A stretch of 15,417 nucleotides of DNA from JAWKWH01 sp041582695 (lineage in GTDB: Bacteria; Pseudomonadota; Alphaproteobacteria; Rhizobiales; Rhizobiaceae), in NCBI GenBank assembly GCA_041582695.1, contig JBFIBB010000055.1:1-15417 (forward strand), written 5' to 3'. Position numbers and translations under genes: made by a program. Positions 6,500 to 13,539 of this stretch are shown in pieces. How positions within the stretch are numbered: the first letter of the stretch is position 1; every line of letters begins with the position of its first letter. The notes under the pieces are model-generated. The model saw only the letters and a list, made by a program, of their open reading frames with translations, made no database searches and was not told the origin of the DNA.

Positions 6500-7696
6500 A
6501 TGACCGGCATAGCAGCGCTCGCCGCGACCTATATCCTGTCCCAGTTCTACCGTTCGTTCCTTGCGGTATTGACGCCTTCGCTTGCGGCCGACATCGGCGC
6601 AACAAAATCCGACCTCTCGCTTGCATCGGGTTTCTGGTTCATCGCGTTTGCGCTGATGCAGTTTATCGTCGGCGTGTCGCTGGACCGCTTCGGTCCGCGC
6701 CGCACCGTCTCGTTGCTGCTCGGCGTGTTTGGCGCGGGCGGTGCGTTGTTGTTTGCATTGGCAAGCGCTCCCTGGATGATCGTGCTGGCAATGGTCATGA
6801 TCGGCATAGGCTGTTCGCCGGTGCTTATGGCTTCCTATTACATCTTCGCAAAGACGTATCCCCCGGCCAGGTTTGCGGTGCTTGCCTCGTGGATCGTTGC
6901 CGTCGGCATGATCGGAAACGTCGTCGGGTCGTCGCCATTGGCGCATGCGGCCGATTTGTTCGGTTGGCGGGCGGTGATGCTCGGGCTCGGCTTTGTCACA
7001 TTCATCGGCGCCGTTCTGCTGTATCTGACCATCCATGACCCGGACCGCGGTAGCGAGCACGGTTTGCCCGACGCGGGTTTTTCCGGTTACCTCACATTGA
7101 TCCGCATGCCGGTATTGTGGTTCATCCTTCCGATGATGCTGGTCAACTATGTGGCGGCGGCAGGAATTCGCGGTCTGTGGGCCGGCCCCTATCTTGCCGA
7201 TGTCTATGGCGCAGACGAGTTGGCAATTGGCAGCGTCACCTTCTACATGGCTCTGGCCATGGTTGCGGGGAGCTTCGTCTACGGGCCGCTGGACTCGATA
7301 CTGGGCACCCGGAAATGGGTCGTTGTCGGCGGCAACGCAATTTGCGGCGCGGTTTTGGGCTGGCTTGCCGTCAACCCGCAGACCACTGTCGAGGCCACGA
7401 CGATCTCTCTCGTGCTGATTGGCCTGACCGGGAGCAGTTTCGCCGTCATGATGGCGCACGGCCGGGCATTCTTTCCCCCGCACATGACCGGACGGGGCGT
7501 TACCCTGATGAACTTCTTCGGGATCGGGGGTGTCGGTCTGATGCAGGTGGTAACCGGAGGTATCGTCACGATGGGCACCGATCCCGTGGTGCCGGAGGCA
7601 GCCTATTCGGATTTGTTCGGATTCTATGCGTTGGTCATTGCGGGCGCGCTGGCCATATACCTGTTCTCGAAGGACATGAAGCCGGAACGCGCATGA
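6500..7696 (+). CDS. MFS transporter
   Basis: Inner-membrane secondary transporter of the major facilitator superfamily, 398 residues with about twelve hydrophobic segments. The GVSLDRFGPRRT sequence (58-69) is the loop 2-3 signature of the superfamily. A Tyr/Phe-rich first helix (YILSQFYRSFLAVL) and a compact C-terminal half resemble the nitrate/nitrite-porter-like and sugar-phosphate antiporter-like branches, but the substrate cannot be read from sequence. ATG 6500 is chosen because GGGGA lies about nine bases upstream; the frame is open to 6452 without family-like sequence. The gene follows the helicase after 101 bases, so it may have its own promoter. It converges on the alpha/beta hydrolase, with 12 bases between the stop codons. 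Confidence 0.85.
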   Translation: MTGIAALAATYILSQFYRSFLAVLTPSLAADIGATKSDLSLASGFWFIAFALMQFIVGVSLDRFGPRRTVSLLLGVFGAGGALLFALASAPWMIVLAMVMIGIGCSPVLMASYYIFAKTYPPARFAVLASWIVAVGMIGNVVGSSPLAHAADLFGWRAVMLGLGFVTFIGAVLLYLTIHDPDRGSEHGLPDAGFSGYLTLIRMPVLWFILPMMLVNYVAAAGIRGLWAGPYLADVYGADELAIGSVTFYMALAMVAGSFVYGPLDSILGTRKWVVVGGNAICGAVLGWLAVNPQTTVEATTISLVLIGLTGSSFAVMMAHGRAFFPPHMTGRGVTLMNFFGIGGVGLMQVVTGGIVTMGTDPVVPEAAYSDLFGFYALVIAGALAIYLFSKDMKPERA

Positions 7697-7706
7697 CCCT
7701 TCATGC
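7691..7706. terminator. Small hairpin spanning the MFS stop codon in the convergent gap
   Basis: GCATGA (7691-7696) and TCATGC (7701-7706) pair perfectly around CCCT. A wider alternative also exists, CATGAAG (7675-7681) with CTTCATG (7699-7705). There is no T run on either side, so this is at best a weak two-way terminator between convergent genes. Confidence 0.2.
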
Positions 7707-7708
7707 AG

Positions 7709-8683
7709 TCAGCCGGCGATCTTTCTGATCCAGGCGACGGTTCTTTCGGCGAGTTCCTCCGTAGTGGACGGCGACAGCACGTCTCCGGTGATGACATGCT
7801 GGGTTGGATCATCGGCGTTTTCAACTGTCACGATTTCCGCGCCTGCAACCCATTTTTGCGCAATTTCCCGGGTCCTGTCGGGCCTGACGACCTGGTCGCC
7901 ATCGGAAATCAGGATCAGTGCCGGCATTTTCGCGTTCCCGTAGGGGGCTGCATAGGCCATATTGGCGACCGCCGCCACCGGGAGTATCGCTTTCGTGGGG
8001 TATCTTGTTGTGTTCACCCTCTCCTGTAGTTCGCTGCGGGCCTCGTAGCTTCTGTATTCTCCGACCATCAGCTCGGCCAGTGTCTGGCCCCAGGGCATCG
8101 TCAGGATGAAAGACGATCGGTCGTGAAGACCGAATAGCGGGGAGATGAGCACAAGCCCGGCAACATCATCCAGCATCGACGGCCGGGTTGCCGCCCAGGC
8201 TGTCAGCCCGCCACCCGTGGAGGTGGCGATAATGATCACCCTTTCTCCGATTCTCCGCCCGATAGCGACCGCCTCGGCCACGTCGTTGACCCAGGCGTTG
8301 ACCGACGCCTCGCCGAGCGCATCACCGGGTCTGCCGTGACCGGTAAGCCGTGTGTAGAAAAGGTTGGCGCCGAGTTCGCGAGCCACGATGTCGGAGAAGG
8401 GGCGTGTTTCTCCCTTTGACGATGAAAAACCGTGCACATAGACAATCGCAAGCGGCGTCTTCGCCTTGGAGGCGGGATATGCCCAGATGATTTCCTTTTG
8501 CAACCCTTCTCGGATGTCGTCGAACTTCGCCTCGCTGGACGCGAGGTAAGCGTCCACATCATCGCCGATGGCGGCGCTGTCGAAGACGACATTGGTATCG
8601 ACGGCGACACGCGGTCCGACGGCGAACACCGCGCCGGCGGCCAGAACCAGCAAGACAATCGCAATCAGGATTTTTCGAAACAT
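7709..8683 (-). CDS. Membrane-anchored or secreted alpha/beta hydrolase
   Basis: A 324-residue alpha/beta-hydrolase-fold protein. Residues 5-22 form a hydrophobic N-terminal anchor or uncleaved signal, placing the enzyme in the periplasm or on the outer face of the inner membrane. VHG at 83-85 supplies the oxyanion-hole strand end. The nucleophile elbow reads ATSTGGG with Ser155, so the first Gly of the canonical GxSxG is Ala. DGD (261-263) and His296 are the likely acid and base of the triad. The overall pattern resembles lysophospholipase/esterase-like hydrolases, but the substrate is unknown. The start is ATG 8683, directly before the hydrophobic segment; the ribosome site is weak. It is divergent from cysK with 181 bases between the starts, and convergent with the MFS gene. 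Confidence 0.8.
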   Translation of the reverse strand: MFRKILIAIVLLVLAAGAVFAVGPRVAVDTNVVFDSAAIGDDVDAYLASSEAKFDDIREGLQKEIIWAYPASKAKTPLAIVYVHGFSSSKGETRPFSDIVARELGANLFYTRLTGHGRPGDALGEASVNAWVNDVAEAVAIGRRIGERVIIIATSTGGGLTAWAATRPSMLDDVAGLVLISPLFGLHDRSSFILTMPWGQTLAELMVGEYRSYEARSELQERVNTTRYPTKAILPVAAVANMAYAAPYGNAKMPALILISDGDQVVRPDRTREIAQKWVAGAEIVTVENADDPTQHVITGDVLSPSTTEELAERTVAWIRKIAG

Positions 8684-8775
8684 CTGCCAATCCGGTTTCC
8701 GGTCCGTGACAACCTCAATATGGCGCAGTCCCGTGATGCGACAAAGCCCGAAATGGCGCCGTTCCGGAATATTTT

Positions 8776-8792
8776 ACCATGCGGTCCATGGT
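8776..8792. promoter_or_regulatory. Inverted repeat in the hydrolase-cysK divergent region
   Basis: ACCATG (8776-8781) and CATGGT (8787-8792) are perfect 6-base inverted repeats with a 5-base spacer, a spacing typical of dimeric repressor sites. The repeat lies just upstream of the candidate cysK promoter. No known operator is recognised. Confidence 0.3.
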
Positions 8793-8809
8793 CGAAGGCA
8801 ATTCAATGC

Positions 8810-8838
8810 TTGAAAGGCGCAGTTCCCGTTCATACGGT
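8810..8838 (+). promoter_or_regulatory. Candidate promoter of the cysK-alaX-sseA-GNAT operon
   Basis: TTGAAA (8810-8815) is followed after 17 bases by TACGGT (8833-8838). The -35 box matches well and the -10 box poorly, which is common in alphaproteobacteria. Transcription would start near 8845, leaving a leader of about 20 bases with AGGA ahead of the cysK ATG. Confidence 0.3.
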
Positions 8839-8864
8839 GGCGTGTCGAAAAACAGGAACTTCTT

Positions 8865-9902
8865 ATGTACCCGGATGTGATCGGTCTCATTGGCAATACG
8901 CCGCTCATCAAGCTCAAGCGCGCCTCGGAGGAAACGGGCTGCGAAATTCTCGGCAAATGCGAATTCCTGAATCCGGGACAATCGGTGAAGGACCGCGCTG
9001 GCCTGTTCATCATCCGCGATGCGGAAAAGCGCGGCCTGTTGAGGCCGGGCGGCGTCATCGTCGAGGGAACCGCAGGCAATACGGGAATCGGCCTGACGGT
9101 CGTCGCCAAGGCGCTTGGCTACCGGACGGTCATCGTGATTCCCGAGACGCAAACCCAGGAAAAGAAAGATGCGCTGCGGCTTCTTGGCGCGGAGCTCGTG
9201 GAAGTTCCGGCCGTGCCCTACCGCAATCCCAACAACTATATCAAAGTGTCGGGCAGGCTGGCGGAGCAATTGGCCAAGACCGATCCGAATGGCGCGATCT
9301 GGGCCAACCAGTTCGATAATGTCGCCAATCGGGACGGGCATATCGCCACGACGGCCGAAGAGATTTGGGAACAGACGGGCGGCGGGATCGACGGGTTTGT
9401 TTCCGCGGTTGGCACGGGTGGCACGCTCGCCGGCGTCTCGGCAGGGCTAAGAGCAAAAAGCAACAAGGTGAAGGTCGCGCTTGCCGATCCGCTGGGTGCG
9501 GCGCTTCACAACTACTACACCCACGGCGAATTGAAGGCCGAAGGCAGTTCGATCACGGAGGGAATCGGGCAGGGGCGGATTACGGCGAACCTTGAAGGTT
9601 TCGAGCCTGATTTTTCTTATCAGATACAGGATAGCGAGGCGCTGCAGATCGCATTCAACCTCGTGCAGGAGGAAGGGCTTTGCCTGGGTTCCTCGTCGGG
9701 AATCAACCTTGCCGGCGCTATCCGTCTGGCGCGCGAACTGGGGCCGGGACATACCGTTGTCACCATGCTTTGCGATTATGGCAACCGCTACCAGTCGAAA
9801 ATGTTCAATCCGGACTTTCTGCGGTCCAAGGGATTGCCCGTTCCCGACTGGATCGAGAAGCGGATGGAAATCGACATTCCTTTTGTAGAGGTTCCGACGT
9901 GA
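8865..9902 (+). CDS. cysK: Cysteine synthase (O-acetylserine sulfhydrylase)
   Basis: PLP-dependent enzyme that replaces the acetate of O-acetylserine with sulfide to make cysteine. The protein is 345 residues, slightly longer than E. coli CysK. NPGQSVKDRA (36-45) carries the PLP lysine Lys42. EGTAGNTG (67-74) is the substrate loop in the GTAGNTG form seen in rhizobial enzymes rather than PTSGNTG. GTGGT (183-187) holds the PLP phosphate, and SSSGIN (276-281) closes the cofactor site. ATG 8865 has AGGA seven to ten bases upstream. The stop overlaps the GTG start of alaX (GTGA), so the two are probably translationally coupled as the first genes of a four-gene operon. A cystathionine beta-synthase-type activity cannot be fully excluded, but no CBS domain is present. 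Confidence 0.93.
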   Translation: MYPDVIGLIGNTPLIKLKRASEETGCEILGKCEFLNPGQSVKDRAGLFIIRDAEKRGLLRPGGVIVEGTAGNTGIGLTVVAKALGYRTVIVIPETQTQEKKDALRLLGAELVEVPAVPYRNPNNYIKVSGRLAEQLAKTDPNGAIWANQFDNVANRDGHIATTAEEIWEQTGGGIDGFVSAVGTGGTLAGVSAGLRAKSNKVKVALADPLGAALHNYYTHGELKAEGSSITEGIGQGRITANLEGFEPDFSYQIQDSEALQIAFNLVQEEGLCLGSSSGINLAGAIRLARELGPGHTVVTMLCDYGNRYQSKMFNPDFLRSKGLPVPDWIEKRMEIDIPFVEVPT

Positions 9903-10642
9903 AGATGGCAGTCAAAGCGCTTTTTCGGGACGACGCTTATCTTTCTACCGCAGAAGCCACGGTGGTGGCGATCAACGATCGTGGCGGCATAATTCTCGAC
10001 CAAACCAATTTCTATGCGACTTCGGGCGGCCAGCCCGGCGATACTGGATTCTTCGAACGCGCCGATGGCTCGAAAATCATGATTGCGGCGACGGTAACCG
10101 GCGAATCGAAGGACGAGATCATTCATGTTCCGGCCGCGGGCGGGCCGATGCCCGAAATCGGTGAGTCACTCGTCCTGCACATTGATTGGAATCGGCGCTA
10201 CAAGCTGATGCGCATGCACACCGCGTGCCATCTGCTGACAGTGATCTGTCCCTATCCGATCACCGGCGCGGCTGTTGGCGAGAACGAAAGCCGGGTCGAT
10301 TTTGATCTGCCGGATGCAAGCATGACTAAGGAATGGGCAACAGCGCGGCTGATGGAACTGGTGAATGCCGATCATCCGGTTTTCACAACCGAGATCAGCG
10401 AGGCCGATCTGGCGGCGAACCCAGGATTGGTGAAATCGAAGAACGTCCGGCCACCCGCCGGAGCCGGCCGGATCCGCGTGGTCTGCATAGGCGAGAATGG
10501 CGCGGTTGACAGCCAGCCTTGCGGCGGCACACATGTGACCACAACTAGCGAGGTCGGTGAAGTCCACATTGGCAAGATCGAGAAGAAGGGCCGCGAGAAC
10601 CGGCGGTTTCGCATTCGCTTCGGTCAACAGCCGGCAAGCTGA
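9899..10642 (+). CDS. alaX: AlaX-type alanyl-tRNA editing protein
   Basis: A free-standing editing domain related to the second half of alanyl-tRNA synthetase, which hydrolyses Ser (and Gly) wrongly attached to tRNA-Ala. It has 247 residues from GTG. FYATSGGQPGDTG (38-50) matches the AlaRS editing-domain motif. The zinc-binding set is complete: HTACH (His107, His111) and CGGTH (Cys208, His212). The GTG start (9899) overlaps the cysK stop and has AGAGG seven bases upstream. ATG 9905 is the alternative, but the ribosome site is then too far away. There is no synthetase catalytic domain and no C-Ala domain. It lies between two cysteine/sulfur enzymes, so a role in guarding translation when serine or cysteine-related amino acids change is plausible but inferred. 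Confidence 0.88.
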   Translation: MKMAVKALFRDDAYLSTAEATVVAINDRGGIILDQTNFYATSGGQPGDTGFFERADGSKIMIAATVTGESKDEIIHVPAAGGPMPEIGESLVLHIDWNRRYKLMRMHTACHLLTVICPYPITGAAVGENESRVDFDLPDASMTKEWATARLMELVNADHPVFTTEISEADLAANPGLVKSKNVRPPAGAGRIRVVCIGENGAVDSQPCGGTHVTTTSEVGEVHIGKIEKKGRENRRFRIRFGQQPAS

Positions 10643-10651
10643 GATACCTGA

Positions 10652-11500
10652 ATGAGCGAGAAAAGTCCTTTTGTCGTTTCGCCCGAGTGGCTGGTCAAAC
10701 ATCTGAAAGACCCGGGCCTTTCGATCGTCGACGGGTCTTGGTACCTTCCGGCGCAAAATCGCGATGCGAAAGCCGAGTACGAGGCAGCGCACATTCCCGG
10801 AGCGATCTTCTTCGATCACGATGCCGTTGTCCAACCGGGTACCGGCCTGCCGCATTCCCTGCCATCGCCCCGGATTTTCGAACAGCATGCAAGCTCCATG
10901 GGCATTTCGCGTGACGACACGATCATTGTCTATGACGGGCCGGGATTCTTCTCGGCGCCGCGCGTATGGTGGATGTTCCGCGTCATGGGAGCGGAGAAAG
11001 TATTTTTACTTGACGGCGGGTTCGACCGCTGGAAGGCCGACCGGCACATCGTGACGAATGTCCCGACCAAGGTTGCATCGACGGCATTCATGCCAAAATT
11101 CGACCCTTCCATGGTCGCAAGTCTCGCGGACGTTCTGAAGGTGATCGAAAGCGGACCGGATCAGATCGCCGACGCCAGGCCTGCAGGACGCTTCACCGGA
11201 AGCGAGCCAGAGCCCAGAGCCGGCATGCGATCGGGACACATGCCCGGTGCCCGCAATCTACCGGCGCTGGCGCTTTCGCGCGACGGATATCTGCTGCCGC
11301 TGGAAGAGCTGCGAGGCAAGTTCAAGAGCGCCGGCATCGATCTGGAAAAACCGGTAATCACCTCTTGCGGCTCCGGCGTGACGGCCGCGGTAATCACGCT
11401 GGCGCTGCACTCGATCGGCCATAAAGACAACCGTCTCTACGACGGCTCCTGGAGCGAGTGGGGCGGGCGTGACGACACGCCCGTCGTTACCGGCGAGTAA
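10652..11500 (+). CDS. sseA: 3-mercaptopyruvate sulfurtransferase
   Basis: Two-domain rhodanese-fold enzyme that moves sulfur from 3-mercaptopyruvate (a cysteine transamination product) to thiol or cyanide acceptors in the cytoplasm. It has 282 residues, the normal size. The N-terminal rhodanese domain (about 8-135) lacks a catalytic Cys at its loop (YDGPGFFSA), as expected for the inactive half. The C-terminal domain (about 150-278) carries CGSGVTA with Cys239; the CG(S/T)GVT form marks mercaptopyruvate sulfurtransferase rather than thiosulfate sulfurtransferase. The gene follows alaX after nine bases and precedes the acetyltransferase by four, so it is in the same operon. With cysK it links cysteine making and cysteine-sulfur use. 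Confidence 0.93.
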   Translation: MSEKSPFVVSPEWLVKHLKDPGLSIVDGSWYLPAQNRDAKAEYEAAHIPGAIFFDHDAVVQPGTGLPHSLPSPRIFEQHASSMGISRDDTIIVYDGPGFFSAPRVWWMFRVMGAEKVFLLDGGFDRWKADRHIVTNVPTKVASTAFMPKFDPSMVASLADVLKVIESGPDQIADARPAGRFTGSEPEPRAGMRSGHMPGARNLPALALSRDGYLLPLEELRGKFKSAGIDLEKPVITSCGSGVTAAVITLALHSIGHKDNRLYDGSWSEWGGRDDTPVVTGE

Positions 11501-11504
11501 TTCC

Positions 11505-12041
11505 ATGGCAAAGACATCCGCATCCGAACCGTTCAGTGTTCGGGTAACCCATCTCGAAATGCGGCATCCTCCGGCGGCGCGTGTTTCCATGCCAACGAGA
11601 CCGCGTCTTGCCTTGATGCGGGCGACGCAAATGCCGCTTGCATTCTACCGCTATCTCTATGAGCAAGTTGGCAAACCGCATCACTGGATGCTTCGCCGCG
11701 ACATGGGTGATGACGAACTTTCCAAGGTTATTCACAGCGATGGTGTGGAGATACAGGTGCTCTATGCAGATGGTGCGCCGGCCGGTTTCTTCGAACTCGA
11801 TCTGACATCAAAGCCGGAGGAGGTGGAGATCGTCTATTTTGGCCTGTCACCCGATTTTCACGGGATGGGCATAGGCAAGTTCTTTTTTTCCGAAACGGTA
11901 ACCGCAGCATGGGCGCACATGCCCGGAAAAGTGACTCTGCACACCAACTCACTAGACAGTCCGCGCGCACTGCACATTTACCAGAGGGCGGGATTTGAGC
12001 CTTGCGGTTACTCTGAGGAAACTGTCACCTTATGGGAGTGA
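11505..12041 (+). CDS. GNAT-family N-acetyltransferase
   Basis: Acetyl-CoA-dependent acetyltransferase of the GNAT fold, 178 residues. The acetyl-CoA pyrophosphate loop reads FHGMGIGKF (118-126), a good form of the (Q/R)xxGx(G/A) motif. ALHIYQRAGF (155-164) is the usual closing strand-helix with its conserved Tyr. The first 45 residues are not family-typical. ATG 11505 is chosen because it follows the sseA stop by four bases, with GGCGAG in position as ribosome site. It is the last gene of the cysK operon and converges on the fdh operon with 15 bases between stop codons. The substrate is unknown; an amino-acid or peptide amine is a guess from the neighbourhood only. Confidence 0.85.
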   Translation: MAKTSASEPFSVRVTHLEMRHPPAARVSMPTRPRLALMRATQMPLAFYRYLYEQVGKPHHWMLRRDMGDDELSKVIHSDGVEIQVLYADGAPAGFFELDLTSKPEEVEIVYFGLSPDFHGMGIGKFFFSETVTAAWAHMPGKVTLHTNSLDSPRALHIYQRAGFEPCGYSEETVTLWE

Positions 12042-12056
12042 GAGTGAGCGCTCCGG

Positions 12057-12194
12057 TCAATTGACAGACTGGTCGACCCGAACCGCAGGTCCTGCCGCCT
12101 TCTGGGCGCTTGAAAAGCCCAGGTTTTCAAGGATGAGATTGGCGCCGACCGAGATTATAACGATGGCGGCGAAGGCAATCAACATGGCTTTCAT
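12057..12194 (-). CDS. 45-residue single-span membrane protein of the fdh operon
   Basis: A 45-residue protein starting MKAMLIAFAAIVIISVGA. Residues 3-22 are strongly hydrophobic and the rest (about 23-45) is short and polar, so it is probably an inner-membrane small protein, or less likely a lipid-free exported peptide. Its ATG overlaps the stop of the WD40-cytochrome c gene (ATGA), and AGGGGAG lies seven bases upstream, a strong ribosome site. These two signs make it a real translationally coupled gene, not chance. I do not recognise the family. By position it may be a small accessory subunit that tethers or stabilises the neighbouring cytochrome or the formate dehydrogenase membrane subunit. 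It lacks Cys and CxxCH, so it carries no heme c itself. Confidence 0.75.
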   Translation of the reverse strand: MKAMLIAFAAIVIISVGANLILENLGFSSAQKAAGPAVRVDQSVN

Positions 12195-13525
12195 TGGTGT
12201 TTCTCCCCTGGTGCCGTGGCCCGCCTCAGATAGTTGACCAGGTCGTCGCGGTCCTTTTGCGCTGTAATACGTTGCATCGGCATTTTCGAACCGGGAATAT
12301 AGTGATCGGGCCCGAGTTCGAACAATTCCTCGATGGTCGCTTCGTTCCAAATTATATCAGAGCCGGACAGAGTTGCGGAATAGTTATAGCCGGAAAGCGT
12401 TCCCGCACGACGTCCGAAGACTGCATGCAACGTCGGCCCGGCCTTGCGGCCGCCATCGGGTGACAAGGAATGGCAGATCGAGCACTTGCGCGCGAACTGA
12501 CGCTCGCCATTTTCCATCTTGGAGGGATCCTTCAGAAATTTCGGCTTGCTGTCAGCCATGGGACCTAGTTCGCCGACCTCGTCCAGGGGCCAGGAATAGA
12601 CGATGTTCTCGATGCCTCCGGCGTGAATGTTTTCGCCGTCCAGCGAGAATGCGAGCGCCCATATCGGCCCGCGCAGAGCTGCGCGGAAATCGTTGACTAT
12701 CTTCCAGTCCGCAGTATCGACTATCATTATGAAACCGTCGCCATCTCCGACGGCCAGCTTTCTGCCCCGTGCGTCCAGCGCCATCGACAAGATCGGGCGG
12801 CGTTCCAGTGTGAAATCAGCGATTCTTTCGTCGCTCGCAAGATCTATGACATGCGTGGCGCCATCGACGGTACCGTAAGCAAGCCAGTTTTCTGCGCTAT
12901 TTATGGCCAATACGTTGACGCCAAAACCGTGGCGCAACATCAAACGTTTTGGCAGCCTCTTCGCGACATTCCAATTGCGTATCGTGCCGTCAGTCGAAGC
13001 AGAATACAGCAGCTTGCCGTCGGAGGAGAAGGCTACGTCATTGACACCGGACGTATGCCCTTTGAGGTAGGAGCCGTCACCACCTGCGAGAGGCCACAGA
13101 CCGATCGTGCCATCCCAACTGGCAGACGCCACGAGCGAGCTGTCAGGAGATACCGCCAGGCTCAGGACCTTGCCTTTATGTCGGCCCAGAATTCGGTTCT
13201 TGCCTGTTTCGAGATCCCACAATCTGACGGAATAATCGTCGCCCACCGATACGAGGCTCGTTTCGCCGACAAACCGCACCGCGTTGACCGCTGCCTCGTG
13301 CCCCTCGAACCAGCGAGGCGTTCGCCCGTTCCACAAACCAACCGAGTTATCGAAACTTGCCGTTGCTATCCGCCCCGTACTGCTGGAAACGGCGATACCC
13401 ATCACGGGGCCGCCATGGCCCTTGAGCGTAAAGAATTCACCGGCCGGCGCAACGAGCGAATGAGCAATGAAAAATGCGAAGGCCGCCGCCAGTAATTGCG
13501 TCCGGTTTCTTAGCCGGTTTCGCAC
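12191..13525 (-). CDS. Periplasmic WD40 propeller - cytochrome c fusion protein
   Basis: A 444-residue exported protein with two parts. Residues 1-29 form a Sec signal peptide (Arg-rich start, then LLAAAFAFFIAHSLVA and a small-residue cleavage site). Residues 31-315 hold seven WD40-type repeats: GH and WD/W-like ends are clear in repeats 1-4 and degenerate in 5-7, enough for one closed seven-bladed propeller. Residues 337-438 are a class I cytochrome c of mitochondrial type, with CSICH (348-352) binding heme c, KAGPTLHAVFGRRAGT as in cytochrome c2, and PGSKM with Met415 as the likely sixth ligand. The start is GTG 13525 with GAGG five bases upstream, 14 bases after the gamma-subunit stop. It is thus in the formate dehydrogenase operon and may accept its electrons or dock a partner. 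Function is inferred. Confidence 0.88.
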   Translation of the reverse strand: MRNRLRNRTQLLAAAFAFFIAHSLVAPAGEFFTLKGHGGPVMGIAVSSSTGRIATASFDNSVGLWNGRTPRWFEGHEAAVNAVRFVGETSLVSVGDDYSVRLWDLETGKNRILGRHKGKVLSLAVSPDSSLVASASWDGTIGLWPLAGGDGSYLKGHTSGVNDVAFSSDGKLLYSASTDGTIRNWNVAKRLPKRLMLRHGFGVNVLAINSAENWLAYGTVDGATHVIDLASDERIADFTLERRPILSMALDARGRKLAVGDGDGFIMIVDTADWKIVNDFRAALRGPIWALAFSLDGENIHAGGIENIVYSWPLDEVGELGPMADSKPKFLKDPSKMENGERQFARKCSICHSLSPDGGRKAGPTLHAVFGRRAGTLSGYNYSATLSGSDIIWNEATIEELFELGPDHYIPGSKMPMQRITAQKDRDDLVNYLRRATAPGEKHQ

Positions 13526-13539
13526 AGCGACCTCAGGAC

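Noticed and set aside
6476..7483. 335-codon open frame on the - strand opposite the MFS gene
   Set aside because: The translation is Arg/His/Gln-rich and without domains, while the opposite strand gives a clean multi-span transporter.
12045..12052. GAGCGCTC palindrome in the gap between the acetyltransferase and fdh operon ends
   Set aside because: Too short and without a T run to serve as a terminator; no evidence of function.
12623..13495. 290-codon + strand frame opposite the WD40-cytochrome c gene
   Set aside because: The minus strand has a signal peptide, WD40 repeats and a heme motif; the + frame has none of these.
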